Under the pieces are notes generated by a model. It did not search any database, was not told the origin of the DNA, and saw only the letters and a program-made list of their open reading frames with translations. The translations under genes and the position numbers were made by a program. From positions 4,030,001 to 4,094,000 of the forward strand of contig NC_134758.1 in the NCBI RefSeq assembly GCF_050436995.1: a DNA stretch of 64,000 nucleotides, given 5' to 3'. Below, one piece after another: positions 23,478-36,312 of this stretch; within the stretch, counting starts at the first letter, position 1, and the number at the start of each line of letters is the position of its first letter. Source of the stretch: Anticarsia gemmatalis. Taxonomy: Eukaryota > Arthropoda > Insecta > Lepidoptera > Erebidae.

Positions 23478-23570
23478 GAACTTTGCTCGTCCTGGGAATC
23501 TTAGCTTACCCGAGACCTCGGGATTAGCAGTCGTATACATTGTCTCCCAAACTGCAGAGGCATTTATTAT
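23478..23570 (-). mobile_element. tRNA-derived SINE remnant
   Basis: CTCGTCCTGGGAATCTTAGC, TTACCCGAGACCTCGGGATT, AGCAGTCGTATACATTGTCT, CCCAAACTGCAGAGGCA. This is the minus-strand form of a tRNA-like head (CAG..GGTAA..GTA..GCGACTGCT..GAGGTCTCGGGTTCGA pattern) with an insertion of a few bases in the T-arm. Not a working tRNA. Confidence 0.45.
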
Positions 23571-26555
23571 AGAATTCTCAATAGAACAGTCGAGTATAAA
23601 ATATATCATAACAGCTTATTCATAGTGACAGACTCTTACAACGCCTACGTGCACTGTTAAATCACTTTCCACTGTCGGCTGCTATTAACTCTAAAGCTAA
23701 AACGAGAATAACGGCTATATTAAAATGGCAGCTTACGTAACGCGATGAACGTGATCGTTTAATTATGATTAGAAAACCGAATAATTATGTTAAGCTTAAT
23801 TGTTCAAGTTTTTACTGTCGTTAAGCACATTTATTGCATACAAATAAGATCAAAGAAATTCGCGAAACTGGAAATCTTCTGTATATTATTTATTGTTTCT
23901 TTGCTTACTCCTATGGGTAATTTGTATGTAATGTATGAATATATTGTGTAGAACTTAAACTATTGCACATTTCTTATTATTTTGGAAATATTATTAAGCA
24001 TATATAATTGACTATTTAGTCATTACAAATAAAATGCATATACTTAATAACCATTTATAATATTAACCTATTTAACCGAATGCATACATGTATCTACAAC
24101 TTAAATACATGCATGTTTTTCGAATGCAACTTTGCATTAACTAATCGTAAAAAAACCCGCTACGCCAATGTGCCATGGATATGCAATATATGACGTAATC
24201 TTAAGGTCGGAGAGAAACTGCATGTTACGTTATTTAAAAACGTTTTTTTGTTCGTCTAAAAATTGCATAAAACGCTGACAAGCAATTTGTGACATGCACG
24301 CACCGTTACACGATACTTTTAGTTGTTTGGTTTTCTCGTTAAGTGGGTTACTGTGTTGTCTTACTAGCGTGTTAATTCATGTTTCGATTAAATGGTGGTA
24401 AAAAATGTGTTCACATTATGACTTCGATTCGCTATTTCTACACGAAAACACACCGTTTTCAGGAAGGTGGACCGAGACCATAATTCCACTGGCTACAGGC
24501 GTTTGCTTAATTCATCTAGTAGTTCATTTCGTTTCCGTATTTATTTATTTTATCCCTTCTTTTTTGTAAACACCAACGGCATTTCTTTTACTGTAAAAAA
24601 TAGAAAGCTGATTATTGTGCCTACATTGATAAATGAAATTCGATATAAACAAATACATAAAAAAACACGCCTTTTCCCTATAGATAGGTTGTCAGAGATT
24701 AAATAAATGTATCAGTATAAGCTAGTATCATGGTGTCTCTACATAAAGTCGGCTTAAAAATTCTATAACCGCGAATGCTGGGCTAATTGCGACGGATTCT
24801 GGCCACTGTGTCAGGCCGCTGGCGAAAGTACACGATCGGCTTAATTAACATCACTTCGGTTAATAAGAAGTTGACGGATATGAGCTTGAAAAGAAAATAA
24901 TTTGTCTTTCGCTGCATTGATTGGGTTATGTAAGTGATGAAGTTTTTTGATTCGTTATAAAGTGAGTTTTACAGTTAGTAACAAGATTGGTAGTGAACTT
25001 ATAGTGAAAATTAAATAAGTAGTAACAATATTAGTAGTATTTGTTAAATTGTTAGACTCTAGTTTAGTCAAAAAAAAGTTGATGTTTTAAAGCCTAGTTG
25101 CTAAATATCAAATTAGATTTTTATGAATTGCATTGTTTATTCTAGGTACTTTCAAGCCTTTTTTTTAGACTTTTTGCTGTAAGGGTAGATGGTAATTAGG
25201 TGTTATGTTTCTTACGTAATATGTTACTACTGAATATGTTCAAATCGTTTATAGTTTTTAATTAAGAGTAAAGTTACGTTGCGTAGTTTATGGCAATTTA
25301 AATAAAAATGTAATTGATTGACGATTATTAATCACAACCATACATCATTCTAATCTATCAGGAAACTGACAAATTAGCATACTAACTTTAAAACATTCCG
25401 CACATCGAAAATTTGCGACAAAAAGCTAAACAAAAACCGGTGCGAACCGCAATTGACTTGTATAATTACAGGAATGAATTCAAGAGCGATTATTTCAATC
25501 ACTTATCTATGCAATGGAGTAAAACTCATTGTAATAGAACATCTATAATTGGTACAACCTTGCCGCCTCTGAGAAAATTGAACAAAGACCCGGAGGTGAA
25601 AACTGAACGGCCTTATGTACTAAATTATAACTATCATATTATATACTAACGTGTATAAAAGTAGCTTTGCATGAAAATGATCTGCGTCAGTGGATGTTCG
25701 TAGTATTGCTGATTGCGAGCTTTTGCGTTCGATTTCACAGTTTAGCAAAGTGCTGGGATTCTAATTCATATTGTAGTGTTTTCAATTTGGTAACGTGTCA
25801 CATATTGTACAACCATTTGTTTATTACATGCGCCTGGCATTGTGACTGTCTTCACATGCATTACAGGCATGAAATCATATAGTGTGTACTATACTTGAAT
25901 AATAATATAGGCAAATTATACTTAAATTGAAAAGCTTAAAGAAAAGGTAATGGTAATGAAAAACAACGAAAAATATAGACGATCTTATTTGTCGTTTTTA
26001 TTTACGAAATTATTTTAATCAATCAATTTTACTAAAACAGTCAACTTCTATAAAAAAAGTAACAGATTTCTATATTCGCAATTATAAGCCTTACAAATAA
26101 TAATTATGAATTAATTCTCATCGAACTCTATCCACACAAAGAAACTTGCATTAATTTATCAATATTCAAGCGATAAGCTCGTTCGAGTTAATCGCACGTT
26201 TTTACACATACCGTATTGATATAACATACATTCCGTACACATACTGATCTAAGATAACAGACATGATCCGTGAGAGATGATTATGAGAAGATAATTTTAT
26301 GCTATTTAATAAAAGTTGTAAAGAAGGTATTGCATAGAAATCTGTCTGTCTAAGTAGGTATATTGTAAACCGTTGAATGTATTAGGTATATGTACGAGCA
26401 GCGTTGCATGCGATTGAGAGTTCGAACTTGAGGCAACACTCCAATGACTTTTAGAAGTTATGTGTGTCTTAAAGTGTTTTAACAGTGCTTCAAGGAAAAC
26501 TAACTCCCCATGCATTTGGCCGTCGTGGTGCCTCATGGCCAAACCTTTACTCAAT

Positions 26556-26585
26556 TCCGGAGGAGACCCTTGCCTAGTAAGATTA
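26556..26585 (+). mobile_element. LINE 3'-tail scrap
   Basis: TCCGGAGGAGACCCTTGCCT, AGTAAG: matches the 'GGAGGAGACC(C)TGCCCAGCAGTGGGA' string found at the 3' end of moth LINEs. Very short. Confidence 0.35.
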
Positions 26586-26879
26586 GATTTACAATCTCAC
26601 TAAAGAGGTTGATTATTACTTCCAGTGTTAAATGCAGTTTAGTAGTTTTGCGTAATGTGCCAACAAATAAACGGGCGAACAATGACAAAATAATAAATAC
26701 TACAAAGTAACATTGAGATATCGTTTACATAAGAATTGTCTAATAAATACCAGACGTTACTACTTCTCCGTACATTGTATAATGATCAGGAAACTAAAAA
26801 TAACACGTATATTGTAAGATAATCTTTCACTGTTATTTTGCTTGAATACAACAATAAATGTTAAAGTCACTGCTTAACG

Positions 26880-26915
26880 AGGTCGTAAGTTCGAGACCCG
26901 GCTACAACCTACAAT
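26880..26915 (+). mobile_element. possible tRNA-like SINE scrap
   Basis: AACGAGGTCGTAAGTTCGAG, ACCCGGCTACAACC: box-B-like AGTTCGAGACCCGG. No box A is visible at the right distance. Confidence 0.25.
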
Positions 26916-27803
26916 AAAACTTGCTAAAGATATTTTTAATTTGTTATCCTTTAATTTGTATGTTTTTGTAAATTAAAAAAGTGTTCACATTCGCTTTTGT
27001 TCTCTATCACTATTGACTGTGAACGATCGGCGAATTATCCACAAATTTGTATGAAAACATGATCTTCGGATTTGTCTGTCGTAAGACCTAATTTGAAAGA
27101 ACATTATAATAATTGTCAATTACTAACTGTAGAAAATCGCAATACAGTATTTTTAAGGTATTAACAAATTCAAAAGCAACATAAAAACAGCTATTACCAA
27201 AATCCAAAGTTCTAAAGTCAAGAACAAACGAAATACACGCTTACATTCAACATAATTACTTTTAAATTTTACGTTCATTACGTTACGACCATTGAATTTG
27301 GCCTTGCATTGTATAATAAAGCCGATTTTGATGAGTACGTTAAACTGTTACGAACAAAACTACTAATTACGAATTGCTGAGGTGAAAAATCTCATTAATT
27401 CACGTTCATGGCAGTTCCTTGTATGAAAAATAGTTTATTGTGTACTTGTCTAGTTATTTTTTACTATCTAATAACTGCATTTCGTATTGTAGGGTGATAG
27501 AACCTGTTATTGTCCACAGTAAATAAATTATTCGTATAATGCTTATGCAAATATAATGATTATTACGATTAGAAATGATTAAGTAAGCATTAAAACAGAA
27601 TATGATAATACTGGCTTTTATGTACGTCGCTTCGTCTACGTCACATTGTCTGTAAAAACCGGTAGCCTATGTTCTTCCAAGATACAATGGATTATTAGAA
27701 TATTATGTAAATGTATCTCAACGGGCACTACCTATTTAATGTGAACGAGAAATAAACAAACATAGTCATTACCACATTATATCTATGAATTTACGAAACA
27801 GAA

Positions 27804-27923
27804 CAGTAGCGCGATTTACTACTATTTGGTACTATCAACTAGAAAGCATTTGACATTTAAAATAACAAATAGGCATGCTAGAACTGTTGAATGTTGGTCG
27901 ATATTCTGTTGTGGTAGTTAATC
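27804..27923 (+). mobile_element. MITE family A, internally deleted copy
   Basis: Begins with the clean terminus CAGTAGCGCGATTTACTACT, then TGGTACTATCAACTAGAAAG, CATTTGACATTTAAAATAAC, and ends near GTTGGTCGATATTCTGTTG. The middle (the CTAGAGGCGCTGATCAG segment) is missing. Confidence 0.6.
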
Positions 27924-28174
27924 GGTCAAAAGTTTCCTCACTGAGCAATTATAGGTAAGCCATGTAATAAAACATTGGCATTATTGACGCACTTTATTAA
28001 GATCCAATAACAAAATTGGTACTATATTTCGCGCTATACTATTATTACGGAATAATATAGAACTATATTTACCCAAAGTGGCGCTTACACGAAAGGAGCA
28101 ACAAGTCTATAAACAGAATAACTCTGTCATTAGAATAATTCGCGCTTTTACATCAATTCTATACAGTTTACTAG

Positions 28175-28335
28175 TTGTAGCGCGATTTCTTAGACGAGTT
28201 TCAATCGTGTAGTTTACATATAGAGAGTTAGACGTCTATAAATCTACATATAAAATTGGTTCTTTCGGAATACGCTAGGGGCGCTGCTCGAGGATTTTTT
28301 ATGCCGCTCGATAGTCGATAATAGTAGAATACCTC
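28175..28335 (+). mobile_element. MITE family A, diverged copy
   Basis: TTGTAGCGCGATTTCTTAGA, CGAGTTTCAATCGTGTAG, GCTAGGGGCGCTGCTCGAGG, GCTCGATAGTCGATAATAGT, AGAATACC. Termini and the GGCGCTG core are present, with many substitutions. Confidence 0.5.
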
Positions 28336-29526
28336 CCTTTTGGTTTAGATTTAACATATAATTAAGCTATTATTTTGTTGCACAAATACGAAATTCATCA
28401 TTATAATTTTTCATTTTGTCTAATGTAAAGATGTTTGTCTGTTTGAAGATATATATCTGTCTTTCTGTCTCTGCCCATCTGTCTAATCTATACATATTTA
28501 GCAATCACTGAATCCAACAGGCTGTAGTCTAAATGCCTTTGTTTCTTGGTCCAATTGAATTTAATATATTTATAGCTGCGCAATAGTCGATTCTTATGCT
28601 GACAATAGTTTCTCCACCCGACTTTTAACAACTAATACTAGGAAGTTAGTTGAAAAGGTGCACATGCACAAGGTTGACAGGTCCACTCTATCGAGTGCGC
28701 CGGCGCACCCAATGCAGGTATTTCTAAGAAAATCATCTTTATTAATATAGTCTTGCAAAGCTTTTTATGTAAGTACTTGTAAGGTTTAATGAGTGTATTG
28801 ATAATGCTTACTTGTAATAAAATTATTTTCTGTAGTTTTTTCTTTGTTGTCGCGTTTTGGTGGTCCCGAAGACTAGTTTTGCTGTTTATAAATCTATTTC
28901 ATGGTGGTAATTGATATTGATCTTTAAGTTCTTTGTTCCATTTGCAAATCGAAATGTTTTTATAATTATTAAGTTACTCTCACCAAAATGATAAAAAAAA
29001 TGAATGTTTGAGACATCGAGTGTCCTTATTAGTATTTAAAAACTCTATACATAGAAAGAAGATTTAATTGAAGCTAGATTTAAAAAAAAAATTGTGCTTA
29101 CAACAACATTTGTAAGAACGACTGTAAGCTAATCAACATCACTCTAATAAGTCTCTAAGACTTTTGGGAGTGAAGTAATCTTCAAAGACTAGACTAGTAT
29201 GCTCAACTCAAACAGCTGAACAGGTAGTTACATTAAAAACCATTTATTAAATAAAAACATAATACAAACATTGTTCTAAATTACAAACAATAATATTTTA
29301 TCCATGACCTGCGTATTTCAGGCGAGCATTAGAACAAAGACAGCTAGATTAATATCCATTTATTGTTGCTAAGCAGATTACGATCTGTCATTGTCACCTC
29401 CTTCCTCAGGCCGGAATATAGTTTATACCGGACAATGTCCTGCTTTCGAATAATGAAGAAAGTGGTCACAATTTATAGTATCGTTGTGTTATAAATATAA
29501 TAATAGTCTGACTGTTTTATTGGATA

Positions 29527-29570
29527 CTAGCTGACCCGGACTCCCGGTTTAGAAATTATTCATTGTCTTA
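29527..29570 (-). mobile_element. Helitron 3'-end fragment
   Basis: ACTAGCTGACCCGGACTCCC GGTTTAG: minus-strand CTAG|T end of a Helitron with the GGGTCAG motif. The body beyond it is not recognisable. Confidence 0.4.
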
Positions 29571-30305
29571 TTCTGATTTATAAACGCTTCTGTTAAGTCT
29601 TGGCGTAATTTGTGCAACTATTTTAATGTGGAAGTGCACGGAATATCATGCTTTCTTCTGTATATGAATGGATTCTCTCTAATTTTCGCGTAACTGCTCA
29701 AAATAGGTATTTTTTCTTGGATAATCATCGAAACCTATCGTTGAAAACTGAAACGTTTAACGGCTGTTTGCTTTTGATGATGATTCACAAGTATCGGTTA
29801 GTCTATTTTTCTGTCTGCCTCTTCCATGAGCAAGATCTTTTGTATAATATACTTGTATGAAAGCTTTCGGACCGTTCTAAGACCACAATAGCTAATAATC
29901 GAAGCGTTTCTAATCAAAACAATATTTTACCAAAGGTTAGACAGTCGATAAATTCAAAGTCACGGACATCGAACGAGACGCATTAGTCCAGTATTGTCTC
30001 ATTAGCCACTCTCACCTTGACGATACGACACTAAGTCTAGACATGTCCGAATAAAGCTCCTTTCACACAAACAAACACGGTGAACTAACTTAGAATTTTC
30101 ATTTATTTTAGTACAAAACTCAACGTGAGGTGAGCTAAAGGCAAGGGTAAGGAGTACACAAAACTAGTGTACACACTACTTTTCCACTGCCAAACTCTAC
30201 CTAAGTCGGTACAGCCGTTTGGCTATGTAAGCGTAACAATCAGGCAAACACTTTTTATTAAAGTTAATACTAACAATTCCGATATATCTTATTCATAACC
30301 CTCGT

Positions 30306-30345
30306 TGGGAGGAGACCCTTGCCCAGTGGCACATTAACGGCTTAA
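30306..30345 (+). mobile_element. LINE 3'-tail scrap
   Basis: TTGGGAGGAGACCCTTGCCC, AGTGGCACATTAACGGCTTA. Same tail type as at 26556 and 47276. Confidence 0.45.
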
Positions 30346-30650
30346 AAATCTTGTTAATAAAGTATGCTACACATTAAACACATCAGCTACTTTTTCATGT
30401 GCGTGTCTAATCTGGTGAATATTTCTTCCGGTAGCTTGACTATGCAAAAAACAAGCTCTTTATTCTCTCAACTCGGCTCTATGTGAACGGCCGCTAATCA
30501 GTCGACGCTGTAAGATCTCTCACTCTATTGATATGTTAAATCTCCCGAACTGGGTCGTTCCACAGTGCATTTAGTGCGAGTAACGGAGCCATGATTGTGT
30601 AGGGCTTTCAAATTTGTTCCAAGTGATCTACTCGTGCAGTGGTTTTTACT

Positions 30651-30665
30651 TATATATATATATAT
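30651..30665. repeat. TA microsatellite
   Basis: About seven TA units. Confidence 0.8.
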
Positions 30666-31067
30666 GTGGTTTGTTGACAAGTTGCTTTTTCTAATTTGAA
30701 GAAATGAAGACAGTTGTTGCAATTGGCAAGTATGTTTTGTTTGGCCGTGAGAATAGGGTTTCGTAGGTACGATCATAAAATACAGCAAACTTGAAAATGT
30801 GTTTTGACATTTAAAAAAATTGGTTAACATGAAATAAACATTTGGCTATGTATCCGATAAGATCATATTATGGATTCGTGTGTATACAATTTAGCAAGTA
30901 GGTTTCATGGATATATGAAGATCTACTCACAGATCTTATTTGTTTAAGTAGACAATACTAATTAGTACCAATGACATTCACACCTCTGAATAATCTAGAG
31001 TAAATTATAATGATGTACAAAATGAGGCATTGTATGAAGTTTTATTTAACTTGTCAATGTCGTTCTT

Positions 31068-31140
31068 GATATCTTGGGAATCGAACCTAAGATATTATGA
31101 TCAGTAGTCGTATACGCTACCACACGCGAAGCAGAGGTAG
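31068..31140 (-). mobile_element. tRNA-like SINE remnant
   Basis: ATCTTGGGAATCGAACCTAA, GATATTATGATCAGTAGTCG, TATACGCTACCACACGCGAA, GCAGAGG. Inverted box B and a G/T-arm-like remainder; close in layout to 23478-23570 (shared 'ATCAGTAGTCGTATAC'). Confidence 0.45.
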
Positions 31141-31352
31141 TCATTTATTATATTTTTAACATTTATAAACATTGAATTTATGTGCTGTTAAAATATATGA
31201 TTATTATCGTAAATCTATCAGTAATTTTATAAGTGGTTTAAAATTAAACCAATTAAATCATTAGCGGTAGATTTATATACTGATATTTGAATTAACGATT
31301 GTCGTGTGCGAAAGCAATAAAGTAGGCTTTGTTTAGTTTATATAATGTGCTA

Positions 31353-31571
31353 TCCCACTAATATTATAAATGCGAAAGTTTGTAAAAATGGATGGATGTA
31401 CTCTACGTTTGGATGTACTACTCTATGTTTGTTACTCATTTGCGAAAAAACTACTGATCGGATTTGACTGGAATTTGGTACACAGACAGTTTATAATCTA
31501 GATTAACACACAGGACACTATTAACCCCGGGGAAATCTTTTGACGCGGGCGAAGTCGCGGGTATAAGCTAC
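31353..31571 (+). mobile_element. Helitron-like element, GCGAAAG family
   Basis: A|TCCCACTAATATTATAAATG, CGAAAGTTTGT, GGATGGATGTA, TTTGTTACTCATTTGCG, AAAACTACTGATCGGATTTG, GACGCGGGCGAAGTCGCGGG, TATAAGCTAC. A duplicated 'TGGATGTACT-CTA(C/T)GTTTG' segment makes it longer than the copy at 141. The 3' CTAG is changed to CTAC. A GC-rich hairpin (CGCGGGCGAAGTCGCG) precedes the end. Confidence 0.7.
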
Positions 31572-32324
31572 AAGATAAATAATACTAAAAACTATGACTT
31601 GAAAACTAACGTGTTATTTAGTAATAAATAATAATATTAAGAAACAATTTAAGCTAAATAAATATTTCAACAATGTAATATTTTTATTGCAAATTTGTAA
31701 CACGCAAAAGCAATAGTACACATCAATGTTGAAAGCAAATTTAAAGTCTTTTATTTTCAGTTTAACATGATGTTTGATCACGCTGTTTGAAATAATACAT
31801 TGAGCCTAAACACGACATAGTTTATAAAACTGTATCAAAGTTTGACGGTATGCATACTATTTTGCAACACTGTTACTGACAAAGTTCCATACAAGGACGG
31901 GTTATTATAAACTTTAGAACATTTGTTGGCAAGGGACCGTGATAATTAATTATACATTTTCTTTTAAACTTTATGACTTACATTTCTTGTATTTTCATTG
32001 CATTTTTTCATCGAGCTTATGATATTGATAGAGCAAAAGTCTTACGTTCGTTTCTTATTCATGAGTGCCATCCACTGGTGTCCCATAACTGAACAAAAGT
32101 GGATAATGTATCCCAATAACTAATAGATAAGGCATTATCTCTTAATTGAATATCCAACACATTATTTTGATTCAATCGGCCTTCGTTAAGAAAAAAAAAA
32201 TGTAGCTTTTCACACTCTTAATTATGACACTAGGAGGTAAAGTTATAAAGCTTAGTATAACTTAGACATATCATAACATACAAAGAACGCGTGTCACCTA
32301 CATACACCACTTCCTCATTCACTC
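31572..32324. other. A+T-rich non-coding stretch
   Basis: Nothing recognised. Confidence 0.5.
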
Positions 32325-32392
32325 AACTTATTGATATACGATAGTAATTGCATGTATTAATACATGCAATTACTATCGTATATCAATAAGTT
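32325..32392. repeat. perfect 68-bp palindrome
   Basis: The 34 bases from 32325 (AACTTATTGATATACGATAG, then TAATTGCATGTATT) are followed without spacer by their exact reverse complement, ending at 32392. Pairing stops at both outer edges (C at 32324 against T at 32393). It can form a long hairpin or cruciform. No TIR-type motif or target duplication is seen, and it is not simple TA repeat. It may be a foldback, a scar of replication slippage or break repair, or an assembly artefact. Confidence 0.85.
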
Positions 32393-34949
32393 TCTAAGAA
32401 ACTGAACTTTGCAGCTTCTTGTACCGAGTGGAAGTGTTAATTGGATGAACTAGATCCAACCCGTCATGGTTTTTGTGTGCCTTCAACGCTTTCCTGTTTC
32501 GTACCGACCGTTTTAGATCCTGAAGTTTTCTGTGTTAATAATACGCAAACTGGATTTATTTAGAACAACTGAAAAAGTGGGTGACATTGTGAGTGCTTTG
32601 TTTTAATGTTAGCTACTTTTTTGTAGTTTGTTTTGACTTTATTCTACTGATCATTTAAGGCTTTTTTAATAATTTTGCGGGATAGCAAAACTGAATAAAT
32701 GTTGTATTAGGAACAATATTTCTTTAGAATCTATTCGTTATACCAGGAGAGCCTTAAAAACAAAGTTTAAAGTAATATACTTAAACAAAAAAAGTAGATA
32801 TACTTAGTCATAAATTGATTGTTTATATCATCAATTTTATTGATTGTTTGGCGACCTGAAAGCTAAAGAAAAGAAACAAACTCAGTTTTAAGGTCAGAAG
32901 TTCTCGAACATTGTTAACAAAATATTGGGTGAAATCAAGCAACAATGAGTTCCGTTGTAAAGGGAACCAGTGCAGTTTATTGAACCGCAGCAGTATTGTG
33001 CTTCACATTGCCACTTCCTTGCTTTCTATGGGTTACTGCCGCGGGAGATGGCCCATAGATCTTTGTGAAGTGTGGTACAAGAACGGAACATGGGCGACAC
33101 TTTGTAGACAGTATAGTGTACGATTTATTGGCCTTTTCTTCGTATTAGTACTGTGGTCTTAGCTCACAGCTTTCGTTAATAACGCGCCATGTGGGATATT
33201 TCCATTAGATTTCTTTGAATGTATAATTCGTTCCCATATGGTCAGTAAAAAGCCAAAGAAAAAGTCATGATGTTATGTATGTATGTATAATTCTTGTAAC
33301 ATTAGGATATTGTATTTATTAGTGACTGGATAATAAAGCAGCAAGAGGTACGTTATGAATATCACGTAATATTACCTCTAAGCTAGGGAGTGCTCGTGGA
33401 ATGAGAGAGAGTTCACACCATGAGTTAATTATACTTGTTAAGAGGTAAGTAACATAAACAATATTCTCAAGGATATGCCACTGTCCATGCATTTGTATTT
33501 ATGTCATTTCCGATACAAAGAAAGTCAAGGTATCGATATAAAACTGGATTAGTCATCATCAGCCCAGACAGTATAATGACTTTTAGGTCGTAGCCCACTC
33601 GTCTGCTGACTAAGTGATTTAATTGGGTGCATGCGTCACATGGTTTGTGACACAAAAGTCCCTTCTTTTAAATGACAGTCCAGTATATATGTACATTGTA
33701 CATACCTACACGTAAAGCTTAGGACAAAATTTTAACAGATATTTTCTAAGGTTTAGGATAGTGAAAAGTACACAGTAATAAATAAGACTAAGTTAAAGTT
33801 TGTTTTAGTAAGGCAGCAATCGAAAGACCGCATCGAAGCTCTCGCGTTAATCATACGATATAGGTAGGTATAGCGTGTGTATAAGACAATTTCTTCATTA
33901 CAAATTCTCCATCAAATCTCACAATCAAAGGTAACAGTCAAAATTACCTTCATTTTGATTACAACTTCATTGTTATTCCATCACTGTTCTATTATTTCCT
34001 CCATTTGGACCACTGTTCACAAAACAAGTAATGCCCGTTATTGTACCGTACATTTAGCTTTGAGCGTTTAGAAACTGCGCCAGATCGCATGATTGCAAAT
34101 AATAGCAATAGCCCTAATATTAGATGCGGTAAGATGATAACGTAGCAGTTTATTGATATTAATGTTTTCAATGGAGTTATAAATGGTGGTTCTGAATGGC
34201 CAATGTACGTTGTAATTGAATTTGCTTCGAGTTGTTAACTTTGTGGTTATGGTTTAATGGATGTTGGTATTGTGTAGAGCAGAGATATACGTAGTTGTAA
34301 CTTAGTCCGAGTGTCGTCACTTTTCTAAAAGTTACAGTGTATTTTACGGTTTTAGAATAAACATGAGACTCAGCCGAAGTTCGTTTAGATGTATCGTCTT
34401 GCTAGCCTATGATCAGCATTGTACAGATGTAGGCGATGCTTTCCTCGCGTACATATTTATGTTCTTTGGTTATAACCAGAAGACTAATTTGAATGCATGC
34501 TATGTTGTATTTTTATGAGGTAAATAATAAAATTAATCTCCCTATCGATCTAATGTCTGTAAAATAAATCTAGTTTGGGATTCTGAAATGTTAAGGTAAA
34601 GCTTTCTATTCAATTTCGCGAAGATTCATGCATTCACCAAACTCAATTAGACGCTAAGACTCCTTCATCAAAATAAATTATACAAAATTACAAGTCTCTA
34701 AATATTTATACTACACTCACCGTTCACCGCAAACAAAATCTATGTAGGTGTAGTTAATCAAGCTTTAACAAAAGAAAGTGTTGTCTTGTCGGTTATTTCT
34801 TAATTTTTTACGTTAATGCCCGCTATTACTTTTACTTTCTTTGTTTTCTTTTGAGATGTTAGCGGTCAATCAACTTTTTTGGATTAGGAAAATATCACTC
34901 GCTATCTCATAAATATAGAAAAAACGTATACAGAGTACAATCAGACTCA
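32393..34949. other. A+T-rich non-coding stretch
   Basis: No gene. Frames at 32911-33162 and 33467-33655 are short and unlike known families. TATGTATG repeats lie at 33271-33286. The segment 33560-33655 (GTCGTAGCCCACTCGTCTGC) reads like a dispersed repeat but I could not identify it. Confidence 0.4.
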
Positions 34950-35131
34950 CTGTTACTGTAACTGAGTATCGTAAAGATAACATTTTAAAAGTTGTTAAGT
35001 TAAAGTTACTTTTAAAATGTTATTTTAAAAGAATTGCAAGAATTGTTCCTACGTCGCCCAAACATTCATACAAAATTTGTCGAGAGCTAGCCGGGTGTCA
35101 ATAGTCTATAATACTTAGCGTAATCGCCCCT
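34950..35131 (+). mobile_element. MITE family A copy with internal inverted duplication
   Basis: ACTGAGTATCGTAAAGATAA and CATTTTAAAAGT correspond to the 'GAGTATCGAGAG-TTGACATTTAAAATGT' part of family A, and ACAAAATTTGTCGAGAGCTA plus GCCGGGTGTCAATAGTCTAT to its right half. Inside, ATAACATTTTAAAAGT (34977-34992) and its exact reverse complement (35008-35023) flank a 15-base spacer. Confidence 0.5.
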
Positions 35132-36151
35132 AAGTCCGTGAATCCAAACAGTCTCACAAAAGTTGTGCCATTAAAAAAATATTTATAAGGTATTCCTCTC
35201 GTTACGTGTATTTTAAAGCATCTTTGTTATGACGTCAAAGATTACTTATCTTATTGATCAGTGACTGTAACAAACTATAAATATCTCAATAAAAACTTTT
35301 ACTTAACAATTTTAGAACAACAAAAACATTGTTTTAATTAAACGTTAGATAAGCGATCGATTCTTACCTTTCTTTTTACACAATTGCGTAAAAATTGTTT
35401 CTTTGTGACTAAGTGAAAGTAATTTGTCGCTAATAGCATCCGTTAAGATAATCTAGCGTTGGTTATTGAACTGATACTTTTGTATTAATAACTAAACTAA
35501 AATGATACTATAGAAACAATTGTTTTGACTTGAAAGTTGCAGTTTACCTAAAATCTGTTTGTTTTTTGATAGTCATTAGTTTTGTTAAGACGGTTTCATC
35601 TCATTGGTTATAATATAAAATATTAGCTTTTGTCCGAGTCGTCATCGTTTGCATGGGAAGATTATCCGGGATAAAGAGTACTTACCTATGTGTTAGGACA
35701 GTTGAATTAAAATATATTGAGTAATTTTGTATGAAAGAATATGTAACATCCATTTGAAGTATTGGTAAGATAGCTTCGGTCAATATCATCAATTCTTGTG
35801 CTCAATTCATTGAAGTAGCTCAATGTACTATTTACAACAAAACCTCATGTACCTAAATAAACTATCAATTACAATTTAAGTGTCAATTACAATCGATCTA
35901 CTATATATTACATCTAATTACATGAAGGTAATATAATAATACCGCTAGTCGTATCCGGTGAGAAGTCATTTATACATCTATTACACGATGTAAGTACTCA
36001 ATGTGACGGGATGTTCGTCGTTTAGATTACTTCTGATCATTTACTGTAGGAAATAATATCGGTTATTGATATACGATGGCCCAGTGTTCAGATGTAGGTC
36101 GATGCTTGCGATCCATGATCAATAAATGTAGTGATTTTAAAACGTAACTAG
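35132..36151. other. A+T-rich non-coding stretch
   Basis: Nothing recognised. Confidence 0.5.
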
Positions 36152-36312
36152 ACAGCGAATGTTTCCTATTGACTATCAATAACTGACTATCGACTATCGA
36201 ACAGCTATCGACAAATTTTGTACGAAAACTAGATTTGTGTCTCTAGCGAGTGCTGTAGGCATAATTTTTATGAACATTTTAAATGTTAAGCTCTCGATAC
36301 TTGATAGAAGGC
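36152..36312 (-). mobile_element. MITE family A, inverted copy
   Basis: ACTGACTATCGACTATCGAA, CAGCTATCGACAAATTTTGT, ACGAAAACTAGATTTGTGTC, TCTAGCGAGTGCTGTAGGC, ACATTTTAAATGTTAAGCTC, TCGATACTTGATAG: the family in reverse. Both extreme termini are eroded. Confidence 0.55.

Larger units (their letters stand above)
23571..27803. other. long A+T-rich non-coding stretch
   Basis: No gene recognised in over 4 kb. Reading frames at 24467-24706, 25413-25649 and 25667-25882 are 70-80 codons, lack conserved motifs and are treated as chance. Two retroelement scraps inside it are listed separately. Confidence 0.45.
28336..31352. other. A+T-rich non-coding stretch
   Basis: No gene. The 101-codon minus frame at 30525-30830 runs through a TA microsatellite and is not credible. 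A G+C patch TCGAGTGCGCCGGCGCACCC at 28689-28708 includes the palindrome GTGCGCCGGCGCAC. Scraps of mobile elements are listed separately. Confidence 0.45.

Noticed and set aside
30525..30830. 101-codon minus-strand frame
   Set aside because: It crosses a TA repeat (IYIYI) and has no domain, no start context and no splice support.
33467..33655. Minus-strand frame MCHKPCDACTQLNHLV...
   Set aside because: Cysteine spacing suggested a small zinc-binding protein, but it does not continue as a finger and the DNA reads like a dispersed repeat.
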